From NCBI GenBank assembly GCA_007741555.1, contig CP036526.1:744001-808000 (forward strand): a stretch of DNA of 64,000 nucleotides, read 5' to 3'. The DNA comes from Stieleria marina (GTDB lineage: Bacteria > Planctomycetota > Planctomycetia > Pirellulales > Pirellulaceae). The notes beneath the pieces were generated by a model. The model was not told where the DNA came from. It saw only the letters and a list, made by a program, of their open reading frames with translations, and searched no databases. A program made the translations under genes and the position numbers. Shown here piece by piece: positions 28,977-36,447 of this stretch (position 1 is its first letter; the number at the start of each line of letters is the position of its first letter).

Positions 28977-29156
28977 CTTGAAGGTTCCTAGTTTGGCTGT
29001 TGGAAGTGTTCAGGGCTCGCGCGTTAACTGACCGTTGCAGATTTCTACCTCAGCCGCTGGCCACGGGCGCAATGGAATGCTGTAAATCCGCTTACCTATT
29101 GTGATTGATATTCGCTACGGTAACGCGTAAAGGCAGCGCGAGATTTTGCTTTCCGA

Positions 29157-30491
29157 TCAGTCGACGTCGTAACCCATCGCGGTCAACTTTTCTCGAAGGA
29201 TGCGTTTGGGGCGGTAGTCGCCGTGAACGAGTCGGATCTGTTTGGGTGGTTCATCCATCGACGCGACGAAGTCGATCAATCCGGCTTGGTCCGCATGCGC
29301 GGAATAGCCGCTGATACGATGGATGTCTGCGGCAACATCGTGTTTGCGACCTTGCAGGCGGACCCATTGGCTGCCACGCACGAGGTGATGTCCCGGTGTG
29401 CCGCTCGCTTGGTAGCCGACGAAAACAACGTCGGTACGTTTGTCCGATAAGAAACGCTTCAGATAGTTGACGACTCGGCCGCCCGTACACATACCGCTTC
29501 CCGCGATCACAATCGCAGGCAATTCATGCTTGGCCAAGTAATCCAAAGTCGATTTGTGTTCGCGGTGATCGCCGACGGTGACTAGGTTTTCGAAGACGAG
29601 AGGCTGTTCTTTGGTGCTGACATGGTGTTGGGCTTCGATCCTCCAGTAGTCCGACATCTCCTTGTAAAGTTCGGTGAAGCGTGATGCCAGTGGTGAATCG
29701 ACAATGACATCGATTCGTTTTAGCAGCGTGCTACCTTGGGCCTTTTGGACTCGTTCAAAGATGCGGTTCAGTTCGTACAGCAGTGACTGCGTGCGTCCCA
29801 GTGAGAAAGCCGGAATGATCGTCACGCCCAAGTCTTCGAGCGTGTGGCGAATGACCTTCTCTAGGTGTGCTTCGCGATCGTCGGTCGTTTCGTGCAGCTT
29901 GTCGCCGTAAGTGCTTTCCATCACCAGCAAGTCGGCTTGGGGAGGACTGACGGGTTTCTTGAGGAGTGGGTCGTTGCCGGGGCCGATGTCGCCTGTGAAG
30001 ACAACGATTTTCTTGCTGGGAAGTTTGACTTCAAAAATCGTCGATCCCAGTACGTGGCCGGCGGGGCTAAGCCGAATCTGGATGCCATCGTGGATCGCGT
30101 GCCACTTTCCGTAAGGCAAAGGAACTAACGCGCCATCGATCAAGTTCAAGAACTTTTTGATCAATCGTCGCGATCGCGTGAATCCAATTCGCAGTGCGTC
30201 TTCAATGACGAGCGGGACGAGTTTTGCCGTCGGTTCGCTACAGTAAATCGGTTTGTCAAAACCGGCGGCAAATAGATATGGCACACGCCCGATGTGATCG
30301 ATATGGACGTGTGTCAGCAGCAGACTCTGAATCGGGTCGAGCGAAAATTCGATTTCAGGGTTGGGGTGTTTCTTGGCGTCGTCGCCTTGAAAGATGCCGC
30401 AGTCGACCAGCAAGCTTTTTTTGTCGTCGTATCTCAATTCATGACACGAGCCGGTCACTCCGTCGTAGGCACCGTGATGGATCAGTTTCAT
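29157..30491 (-). CDS. Metallo-beta-lactamase / beta-CASP exonuclease (CPSF73-like)
   Basis: A 444-residue cytosolic nuclease of the beta-CASP branch. HVHIDHIG is the HxHxDH zinc motif. SPAGHVLGS and FTGDIG supply further ligands. GRTQSLLYEL, IVDSPLA, GSGMCTGGRVVNYL and GYSAHADQAGL are beta-CASP motifs A-C. It likely processes RNA, although bacterial members of this form are often poorly characterised. ATG at 30491 (MKLIHHGAYDG) fits the family start. The frame continues upstream to 30566 as non-conserved sequence. It is divergent from the small gene at 30673. Confidence 0.9.
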   Translation of the reverse strand: MKLIHHGAYDGVTGSCHELRYDDKKSLLVDCGIFQGDDAKKHPNPEIEFSLDPIQSLLLTHVHIDHIGRVPYLFAAGFDKPIYCSEPTAKLVPLVIEDALRIGFTRSRRLIKKFLNLIDGALVPLPYGKWHAIHDGIQIRLSPAGHVLGSTIFEVKLPSKKIVVFTGDIGPGNDPLLKKPVSPPQADLLVMESTYGDKLHETTDDREAHLEKVIRHTLEDLGVTIIPAFSLGRTQSLLYELNRIFERVQKAQGSTLLKRIDVIVDSPLASRFTELYKEMSDYWRIEAQHHVSTKEQPLVFENLVTVGDHREHKSTLDYLAKHELPAIVIAGSGMCTGGRVVNYLKRFLSDKRTDVVFVGYQASGTPGHHLVRGSQWVRLQGRKHDVAADIHRISGYSAHADQAGLIDFVASMDEPPKQIRLVHGDYRPKRILREKLTAMGYDVD

Positions 30492-30672
30492 TGCGTCGAC
30501 TTTGCGGGGCGATGGGGCGATCAGAAAAGGGTAGCAGGACCGCCGATGGGAACCAAGATACGGCATTTTGGCTGTGTTTTGCCACTTGGGACCAAACTTG
30601 TCACCGGACCGGCGATTTCATAACTGCGGGGGTAAGCGACCCAGAAACAATTCAAAACCAAAGGAATTCACG

Positions 30673-30996
30673 ATGTCCAAGTATTATGTTCAATCCGGCA
30701 CCATGCGTAGCGTTGTTCAAGCCGAATCCAGCCGACGTGCTGCGTTGTGGGCGGTGCACCAAGCGATGCAGCAAGTATTGCCGATGGAAGATGCCGACGG
30801 CGTCACGCCGCAAAGCAAGAGTGATAGCGCGGTCCAAGAGGGCGTCTCTGTCCTGTCACGAACGGTCCAAGTAAGCGAGCAGGGTTTTGACCGGTCCGAT
30901 GCAAAGACGATGCCGACGTTAGAGGTGGTCAACGAGTGGAACGACTTGGTGATGACGCTGGATCGTTTGGAGCGAATGTTGCACCTGGCCAGCTAA
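30673..30996 (+). CDS. Small conserved-looking hypothetical protein
   Basis: A 107-residue protein with no signal or TM segment: MSKYYVQSGTMRSVVQAESSRRAALWAVHQAMQQVL. The first half resembles a compact alpha/beta unit and the C-terminus (VVNEWNDLVMTLDRLERML) is helical and amphipathic. AAGGAATTCACG lies upstream of ATG 30673 as a weak ribosome site. I do not recognise the family. It sits between two minus-strand genes, alone on plus. Function unknown. Confidence 0.65.
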   Translation: MSKYYVQSGTMRSVVQAESSRRAALWAVHQAMQQVLPMEDADGVTPQSKSDSAVQEGVSVLSRTVQVSEQGFDRSDAKTMPTLEVVNEWNDLVMTLDRLERMLHLAS

Positions 30997-31014
30997 GTCG
31001 CTGATGGCGTCTGA

Positions 31015-31419
31015 TTAGCCTTGGTCGTTGAGGTAGCCGGCACTTGTCTGGAAGTAGCGTTGGCGGCGCGTGGATGATTGCTCTGGTTGCTCGCTGGCGG
31101 CCTTTAAATCATCCAGGTTGGCTTGGCAAAAACGACAACCGATTTCGTATAAGTGAAACCGAATGTAGTCGGCGTGTTCGTCTGGCAAAGTGCCCAGTAC
31201 GAACTGTCCCAACTCGGATCGGTCGGGACAGGAGACGCGAGCACGACGCCACATGCCGCCGATGGTGTGAAGTCCCGCAGTTTCGCGGCCGCGGACTTCG
31301 ATCAGTCGTTTGCGAAGCTGATCGTCATCGCGCAGTTGCTGCTCCAGTTCAGAGCACCGCACCGCGGAGAGGGCTTCGTCCAGAAAGGCAGCGAGTTCCG
31401 CATCCGTGAAGTTTGGCAT
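31015..31419 (-). CDS. Small hypothetical protein with possible zinc ligands (anti-sigma-like)
   Basis: A 134-residue protein. The C-terminal half has HLYEIGCRFCQANLDDLK, a His-x5-Cys-x2-Cys arrangement reminiscent of the ZAS (zinc anti-sigma) motif of group IV anti-sigma factors. Residues 6-40 form an acidic helix-rich segment. There is no membrane helix and no sigma factor gene nearby, so an anti-sigma role is only a hint. It lies 63 bases downstream of the KS gene region on the same strand; the KS cluster runs in the same direction. Confidence 0.6.
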   Translation of the reverse strand: MPNFTDAELAAFLDEALSAVRCSELEQQLRDDDQLRKRLIEVRGRETAGLHTIGGMWRRARVSCPDRSELGQFVLGTLPDEHADYIRFHLYEIGCRFCQANLDDLKAASEQPEQSSTRRQRYFQTSAGYLNDQG

Positions 31420-31482
31420 GGTTCCAGGTGGTCCCGTCGAGAGGTTTCAGATTCGCAGAAAACCGCGAGCTAGGAACGATGC

Positions 31483-32766
31483 CTAGCCATCAAACTGCGC
31501 TAAACAAAGCGACACGTTTTGACCACCAAAACCGAAGCTGTTATTCAGCGCGTATTTGACTTTCGCCGGACGGGCCTCGTTCGGAACGTAATCCAAGTCG
31601 CAAAGTGGATCGGGGTTTTCGTAGTTGATGGTTGGTGGCAAGACACTGTCGCGCATCGCCATCAGGCACACGATCATTTCGGTGGCTCCCGCTGCGGCGA
31701 TCAAGTGTCCCATCATGCTCTTCGTTGAACTGACGGGAGTCTTGGCAGCGTTTTCGCCAAAAACTTCTCGGCAGGCCAAAGATTCGACTTTGTCGTTGAC
31801 CGTCGTGCTGGTTCCGTGAGCATTGACGTAATCAATGTCTTCTGTATTCCGTCCTGCGTCGGCGATTGCCATCCGCATGGCTCCGATTCCACCGTGCCCG
31901 TCAGGCGGGATATCCGTGATCCGGTACGCGTCGGCGGTCGTGCCATACCCGGCGACTTCGCCGTAGATGTGGGCTCCACGCGCTTTGGCGGATTCCAGTT
32001 CTTCCAAGATGACCATGCCGGCGCCTTCGCCGAGAACGAATCCGTCGCGGAGTCGGTCGAACGGGCGACTGGCCTTGGTGGGGTCGTCGTTGTTTTCGCT
32101 CAGGGCTGTCAGTAGATTAAATCCGGTCACACCGAACGGATGAATCATGCTGTGGGCGCCACCGGCCAACATGACATCAGCATCGCCGCAGCGGATGATC
32201 TCGGTCGCTTCGCCGACCGCTTGGCTGCTTGCGGCGCAGGCAGTCAAGCAATTGAAATTGGGACCCTGTGCGTTGAAAAGCGCGGCCATGTGGGCGGCCG
32301 GCATGTTGGGTTCTTGTTCCAGTTCGTTGATTGGGTCAAGGATTTCTACGCCGCGCGCAACGAATTTGGCAGCGTCGTATTCACCGTTTTCGAGCGCCGC
32401 AACCATCATGCGGCTAAACGTTTTGAAATCCTGATTCCCTTCGCCACTGCCCAGGTACACTCCCAGTCGCGTAGGGTCTTTGATGACATCCAGCACGCCG
32501 CTGTCGGCAAACGCTTGTTTAGCCGCACCGGCTGCAAAGCGAGTGTGACGGCCACGTTTCTGCCAGGCTTCGGCTGATTCGCCGGCTTGGGTGATGTCCC
32601 AGTCTTTGACTTCGGCACTGATTTTGGTCGGAAAATCACTGGCATCGAAAAGTGTCGTGTAGCCGACACCACTCTTGCCTTCTTGAAGGGCAGCCCAAGT
32701 CGAAGCAACATCGTGCCCCATTGGGTTGACCATTCCGATTCCCGTAACGACTACTCGGCGACGCAT
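31483..32766 (-). CDS. fabF: Beta-ketoacyl-ACP synthase II-like (KS)
   Basis: About 427 residues. Condenses malonyl-ACP with an acyl-ACP. RRRVVVTGIGMVNPMG is the thiolase-fold start. The Cys-His-His triad is intact: Cys in LTACAASSQA, His in NAHGTSTTVND and His in SMMGHLIAAAGA. GFGGQN is near the C-terminus. It ends the minus-strand set of FabZ-like, ACP, degraded FabZ-like and KS genes, 29 bases after the degraded hot-dog gene. ATG at 32766 (MRRRVVVTG) is preferred to 32793. Because the cluster has special ACP and dehydratase forms and no fabD, fabG or fabI, this may be a dedicated KS, not the housekeeping FabF. Confidence 0.9.
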   Translation of the reverse strand: MRRRVVVTGIGMVNPMGHDVASTWAALQEGKSGVGYTTLFDASDFPTKISAEVKDWDITQAGESAEAWQKRGRHTRFAAGAAKQAFADSGVLDVIKDPTRLGVYLGSGEGNQDFKTFSRMMVAALENGEYDAAKFVARGVEILDPINELEQEPNMPAAHMAALFNAQGPNFNCLTACAASSQAVGEATEIIRCGDADVMLAGGAHSMIHPFGVTGFNLLTALSENNDDPTKASRPFDRLRDGFVLGEGAGMVILEELESAKARGAHIYGEVAGYGTTADAYRITDIPPDGHGGIGAMRMAIADAGRNTEDIDYVNAHGTSTTVNDKVESLACREVFGENAAKTPVSSTKSMMGHLIAAAGATEMIVCLMAMRDSVLPPTINYENPDPLCDLDYVPNEARPAKVKYALNNSFGFGGQNVSLCLAQFDG

Positions 32767-32795
32767 CGCAATGTCTCTTCGTTTGAGTGCCAAGA

Positions 32796-33302
32796 TTAAA
32801 TGTTTGTGTAAATCGGCACGGGATTTCCGTCCAGATCGACTGCGACATGAAAGAAACGCATCATTTGCAGCATCGACTTTAGATCGCCAGATTTGTAGAG
32901 CGGTCCATCCGTGAAGCGACCGGGTTCCAAGAACGCGAACATCAAATCGATCTCCGCTTGTAACTTGCCATCGCAGTGACTGACTCCTGTAACCGTCGCG
33001 CCGTCTTCTTGGACAGCGTCCATGGTGACACGGTACAGCAGTTGGTCGCCGGTGCGTGGCGGTTGATGGAACTTTGCTTTGCCGACTTTGGCCAGCACGA
33101 CTCGTTTTTCAAACTGAAAGTGCTCGGCCACCATGATTCCGCCCAGCTGTGCCATCCCTTCGATGATCAACGTTGGCGGCAGCATGGGATATCCCGGGCA
33201 GTATTCGTCGATGCACTCTTCGTCCAAAGCGATATTCTTCAGTCCGCATGCATGCGAACCACTGACGAATTCAGTGAAACGATCGATCCAAAACCAACGC
33301 AT
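32796..33302 (-). CDS. FabZ-like hot-dog protein with catalytic His replaced by Tyr
   Basis: A 168-residue hot-dog-fold protein of the 3-hydroxyacyl-ACP dehydratase family: LPPTLIIEGMAQLGGIM matches the helix carrying the catalytic Glu (Glu48). The paired His of FabZ (H-F-P-G-x-P) is Tyr34 in EYCPGYPMLPP, and the following Gly is Pro. The rest of the fold (FHQPPRTGDQLLYRV, GKLQAEIDLMFAF) is normal. The neighbouring FabZ-like gene keeps His34 and Glu48 at the same numbers, so the alignment is secure. It may be a non-catalytic partner in a heteromeric dehydratase, a different hot-dog activity, or a decaying copy. The clean frame and context argue against decay. It is 29 bases before the KS gene. 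Confidence 0.85.
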   Translation of the reverse strand: MRWFWIDRFTEFVSGSHACGLKNIALDEECIDEYCPGYPMLPPTLIIEGMAQLGGIMVAEHFQFEKRVVLAKVGKAKFHQPPRTGDQLLYRVTMDAVQEDGATVTGVSHCDGKLQAEIDLMFAFLEPGRFTDGPLYKSGDLKSMLQMMRFFHVAVDLDGNPVPIYTNI

Positions 33303-33399
33303 GCGACACTACCACAGTTTTTATTTCTTCAAGGGATTGCGACCAATTCGATCGCTTAGGCGTTTTTGCTGAAAACACGACGCGTTTGAAGTGAGTTGG

Positions 33400-33420
33400 C
33401 GGCGAGCGGTTTGCTCGCCG
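33400..33420. repeat. Palindromic hairpin upstream of degraded hot-dog gene
   Basis: CGGCGAGC (33400-33407), loop GGTTT, GCTCGCCG (33413-33420). It sits in the 220-base gap between ACP and the FabZ-like gene on the minus strand, with another palindromic motif 40 bases away. No T-run on the minus strand, so it may be an mRNA hairpin or REP-like element instead of a terminator. Confidence 0.45.
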
Positions 33421-33459
33421 GTACCGACTTCGGTTCGCTGGGCTCGACTTTTCCGTCCT

Positions 33460-33486
33460 GAGATCTCTTGCAACGAGATCTCTTTT
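33460..33486. repeat. Double GAGATCTC palindrome
   Basis: GAGATCTC occurs at 33460-33467 and again at 33475-33482, with TTGCAAC between, followed by TTTT. The two copies are each palindromic and can pair with each other in an 8-bp stem. Read on plus it looks like a short terminator, yet flanking genes are on minus. Function unknown. Confidence 0.4.
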
Positions 33487-33522
33487 CCAGACAGAGTCGA
33501 GTGTCGCGTTGAAGCGATTGAT

Positions 33523-33912
33523 TTAGCCTTCCAGCTTGGCACCGACGTAGCGGCATAGATCGCCGACGGTCAGCAAGTTGCCGAAGTCTTGGACCCGTGG
33601 ATTCTTTTCGAAGTTGGAAAGGTCAGCCCATGGCATGCGAGTTTTTAGTTCGGTCAAACCTTCCGCGGTGACGTTGCCGTCTTGGACATACTGATTGTTG
33701 GTCAGGATGTCTTCGGGCGAAAGTTCTTCGCGAGGGATGGTGATATTGAACGCCTTTTCCAATTTGAAAACGATGTCCAAAAAGTCGATGGATTCAGCAC
33801 CCAGGTCACCCACCAAAGTGGCTTCCGCGTTGACTTCGTCATCATCAACTCCCAAGGCGTCGACAAGTGATTCTTGGACCTTGGAAAAAATTTCGTCTTG
33901 CGTCAGTGGCAT
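33523..33912 (-). CDS. Acyl carrier protein with ~40-residue insert
   Basis: A 129-residue ACP. DLGAESIDFLDIVFKLEKAFNITIPREEL is the canonical helix II and phosphopantetheine site, with Ser41 as the attachment residue. Housekeeping ACPs end by about residue 78. Here NNQYVQDGNVTAEGLTELKT and a stretch to residue ~115 (MPWADLSNFEKNPRVQDFGN) intervene before LTVGDLCRYVGAKL, which resembles the last ACP helix. So helix IV is displaced by an insert, not simply extended. Located between two hot-dog genes and near the KS. It likely serves a special acyl pathway, not housekeeping fatty acid synthesis; the housekeeping acpP is presumably elsewhere. Confidence 0.9.
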   Translation of the reverse strand: MPLTQDEIFSKVQESLVDALGVDDDEVNAEATLVGDLGAESIDFLDIVFKLEKAFNITIPREELSPEDILTNNQYVQDGNVTAEGLTELKTRMPWADLSNFEKNPRVQDFGNLLTVGDLCRYVGAKLEG

Positions 33913-33989
33913 CGAGAGGATCCTTGCGTGGATACGTGGGGTGAATTGAAAATTGTTTTGTAAGACATCGGCGCGTCGATCGACGCAGT

Positions 33990-34502
33990 TTAAGTTGCCG
34001 AGGTTGCAGTTGGCGAGACAGCTGGCTGGGTCAAGAACTGCTCGCCAAAGAGTTCGATAAATTGTTTTTTGCTACGTCGACGTACGTCTTCGTCTGTACC
34101 AATCCGCTCGGGATCATTGCTACCGCAACGTTCCAGAATCAGTCGCGCTGAGACGGTGACGCGGTCGCCTTTTCTGGCAACCGCTTTGACGGTGGTCAGT
34201 GGTCCGTCTTGTTTGATTGCTTCGGCTTGTACTTCGAGCGTTTCGCCGGGCACGAGGAAGTCGCCGAATTTGACGGCGCGAGTTTCTCGTAACAGGACCA
34301 GTGGGCTCTGAAAATTGTCTCCCGTACGAATCAGCCAGATCGCTGCTTGGTGCAACGCTTCCAACATCATCACGCCGGGCATCACGGCAAAATTCGGAAA
34401 GTGGTCTGCCAAGTATTCTTCGTCGGCGTGCATCGTCCTCTGGCCAGTCAGCGATTTGCCTGGCTGAAGTTCGATGATTTTATCAATTTGACAGTATTTC
34501 AT
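33990..34502 (-). CDS. FabZ-like 3-hydroxyacyl-ACP dehydratase, intact
   Basis: A 170-residue hot-dog protein. His34 and Glu48 in ADHFPNFAVMPGVMMLEALHQ are the catalytic pair of FabZ. It would dehydrate 3-hydroxyacyl-ACP to trans-2-enoyl-ACP. The C-terminal ~30 residues (ERIGTDEDVRRRSKKQFIELF...) extend past the family core. ATG at 34502-34500 begins MKYCQIDKII, the proper start. The same frame is open far upstream to 35012 but that part is a shadow of the transporter gene region. It lies 77 bases upstream of the special ACP and is probably first of the four-gene acyl set. Confidence 0.9.
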   Translation of the reverse strand: MKYCQIDKIIELQPGKSLTGQRTMHADEEYLADHFPNFAVMPGVMMLEALHQAAIWLIRTGDNFQSPLVLLRETRAVKFGDFLVPGETLEVQAEAIKQDGPLTTVKAVARKGDRVTVSARLILERCGSNDPERIGTDEDVRRRSKKQFIELFGEQFLTQPAVSPTATSAT

Positions 34503-34708
34503 TTGCCGGGTGAGTCCTTGGCCCGATGGCGTTGTCAGACACCGAAAACGCGTCCGATCGACTGACCGAACGCCTGAAACGGCATCTTGAACAACCGATA
34601 CGATACTTTCCCCGAAAAATCCCCTCAACCGTACTTGCCTGGGTCGCCTAGCTGGCCCCGGGGCGAAAGATCGCCCAGACTGATCGTTTTGGCAAAAACG
34701 CTCAGACG

Positions 34709-35239
34709 TCAAACATTTGGATCTGGATTTGTCGGATTGATCACTGCTTCGGACGGCGGCTTTTGCCGTTCCATCCGCTTTGCTTGCACGATGACAAGCA
34801 CGCCAGCGACTAGCAATACGGCTCCTAATACCCGAAGTGGCGATGCAGGGGAACGCGGATTTCCCAGCCAGCCGTAATGATCCAGCAAGATTGCGATTAG
34901 CGTTTGGCCCGTCATCACGGCTGCAAACCAAGCCAGAGAACCGACCTTGGGCACAAAAATCAGCGACGTCGTGACCATCACTACACCAATCGCCCCACCC
35001 AACCACGTCCACCTGGGCAGGCTGCTCGCCGGCGAAGTGAATTGTGGCGGAAACGCCCCTGTGGCGAACGACAGAGCCAGCAAGATGGCCGTGCCGGAGC
35101 CAAACGAAATCAGCGACGCTTGGAGCGGATGAGCAACATTCTGACCCAAATGCCCATTCACGCTGGGCTGGGTTCCGAGCAGGCAGCCTGCGGCCAGGCC
35201 GATGAGCACCGCGATGATGATAAGGCTGGGTGATGGCAA
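34709..35239 (-). CDS. YdcZ/DUF606-type DMT-superfamily membrane transporter
   Basis: About 176 residues with five hydrophobic segments: LIIIAVLIGLAAGCLLGTQPSVNGHLG, PLQASLISFGSGTAILLALSF, WTWLGGAIGVVMVTTSLIF, VGSLAWFAAVMTGQTLIAILLDHYGWLG and VLGAVLLVAGVLVIVQ. This spacing matches the YdcZ (DUF606) branch of drug/metabolite transporters; substrate unknown. No ATG precedes the first helix. A TTG at 35239 starts LPSPSLIII, four bases after the panD stop, which suggests coupling to panD. Start choice is uncertain. Confidence 0.72.
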   Translation of the reverse strand: MPSPSLIIIAVLIGLAAGCLLGTQPSVNGHLGQNVAHPLQASLISFGSGTAILLALSFATGAFPPQFTSPASSLPRWTWLGGAIGVVMVTTSLIFVPKVGSLAWFAAVMTGQTLIAILLDHYGWLGNPRSPASPLRVLGAVLLVAGVLVIVQAKRMERQKPPSEAVINPTNPDPNV

Positions 35240-35243
35240 GCGA

Positions 35244-35687
35244 TTAGCTTTGGGTAGCTGTGTCGAGCCGGCCAGGAAGATCGCTTGGAGGCGTGATCCG
35301 TTTTTGCGGACCCGCCACTTCGTCACCGATGTGCAGAATCTGATTCTTTTCGTCCACAAAGACCAACCGTGGCCGATGCTTGGGCACGTCGTCTTGGCTG
35401 ACAAATCCGTAGGTCGCCAAGATGACTTTGTCGCCCGGGCGAATCAAATGCGCCGCGGCGCCGTTGGCACAGATGTCACTGGATCCTGCTTGGCCCGTGA
35501 TCGTGTAAGTCTCCAGTCGCGTGCCACGCGTCACGTTCCAAACACAAACCGCTTCGTAGGGAACCATACCTGCAGCGGCCAACAATTCCGGTGGCACCGT
35601 AATGCTGCCTTCGTAGTCAACGTCAGCGTGGGTCACCGTGGCACGGTGAATTTTGGCTGACAACATTTTGCGAAAAGATGCGTTCAT
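35244..35687 (-). CDS. panD: Aspartate 1-decarboxylase precursor
   Basis: About 147 residues. It makes beta-alanine for pantothenate, CoA and the ACP prosthetic arm. The chain MNASFRKMLSAKIHRATVTHADVDYEGSITV has the self-cleavage Gly-Ser pair (YEGS) that gives the pyruvoyl group. VWNVTRGTRLETY, NGAAAHLIRPGDKVILATYG are conserved. ATG at 35687 is the usual start; the frame opens from 35789. It lies upstream of the four-gene acyl set on the same strand and directly before the DMT gene. The link to ACP arm synthesis may be chance. Confidence 0.95.
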   Translation of the reverse strand: MNASFRKMLSAKIHRATVTHADVDYEGSITVPPELLAAAGMVPYEAVCVWNVTRGTRLETYTITGQAGSSDICANGAAAHLIRPGDKVILATYGFVSQDDVPKHRPRLVFVDEKNQILHIGDEVAGPQKRITPPSDLPGRLDTATQS

Positions 35688-35834
35688 CGAAGTATCAGGT
35701 TTTGGAAAAATATCGAGCGCGAAATGTTTGGTCGCGATCTTTGGTGGCTCCGCGCCTTTGTGGTTTACCTTGAGTGACTCGGGATTCAAATGACTCTGGT
35801 TTCAAAAGACTCTGGGCTCAAATGGCTTAACGCG

Positions 35835-36236
35835 CTAATGGCTTTGGGCAGAGTCGACTTTGGCTTTTCCGAGGTACGGTTCCAGCAACGTTTTGGTTGC
35901 ATCGTCATTGATCGCAAGTTTGCCAAACCCGCGAACGCAGCCCAGTTCCATAGCCGACTCTTGGTGTTCGTCGTAGTTGGTCACCAGCATCACCGGTATT
36001 GAATCGAACTCTGAGATCGCTTTGATCTGTTTGATCACTTCCATTCCATCGGTGTAGTCACGATCAAGTTTTCGATTGACGGTGATCAAGTCAACCTTTC
36101 GCTTGCGCAGCAATTCAATGGTGTCTTCGGCGCCGTGAGTTTGCACCGTGGATGCTTCAAAATTTGTTTTGACCATCTGGCGAATGGAATTGAAATCGGG
36201 ACCGCAATTTCCACAGTCGACAACTAGCTTGGACAT
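35835..36236 (-). CDS. Pseudo-receiver: response-regulator-like domain without phospho-acceptor Asp
   Basis: A 133-residue single CheY-like domain. KVDLITVNRKLD occupies the position of the beta-3 phospho-acceptor, where Asp is replaced by Asn54. The acidic pair near the N-terminus is also missing (VVDCGNCGPDF). The Thr in MLVTNY and a Lys in GFGKLAIN are kept, and KQIKAISEFDSIPVMLVTN is a typical alpha3-beta4. It cannot be phosphorylated in the usual way and may act as a scaffold or regulator. It is not paired with a kinase here. The histidine kinase at 8.7 kb is 27 kb away. Confidence 0.8.
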   Translation of the reverse strand: MSKLVVDCGNCGPDFNSIRQMVKTNFEASTVQTHGAEDTIELLRKRKVDLITVNRKLDRDYTDGMEVIKQIKAISEFDSIPVMLVTNYDEHQESAMELGCVRGFGKLAINDDATKTLLEPYLGKAKVDSAQSH

Positions 36237-36383
36237 AATATCAAAAGGGTGGTGAACAAGACTCCACTGGCAAGGATAACGCTGAAGGCCAGGGAGGCAA
36301 GTCTATCGAGGGATCGTTTGTAAACGAGATGAGATGCAGGTTACACACATATTAGCTGATCGATAGGGCCGGCATACAAACGA

Positions 36384-36414
36384 CGCTGCCGCAGCCAGAA
36401 AGACTGCGGCAGCG
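36384..36414. terminator. Hairpin downstream of first PQQ-propeller gene
   Basis: CGCTGCCGCAG (36384-36394), nine-base loop, CTGCGGCAGCG (36404-36414): a perfect 11-bp stem, 34 bases beyond the stop of the minus-strand gene. Only a weak GTCGTTT follows on that strand, so termination is probable but not textbook. Confidence 0.6.
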
Positions 36415-36447
36415 AGGTAATGTTGTCCCAACGAGCCGTTACAACCG

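Noticed and set aside
32796-33302. His34 to Tyr change as a sequencing error
   Set aside because: Gly after the motif is also changed to Pro, and the frame and rest of the fold are clean, so a single-base error does not explain it.
34503-35012. Upstream extension of the FabZ-like frame to 340 residues
   Set aside because: The conserved start MKYCQIDKII is at 34502. The preceding residues are antisense-like and overlap the membrane transporter gene.
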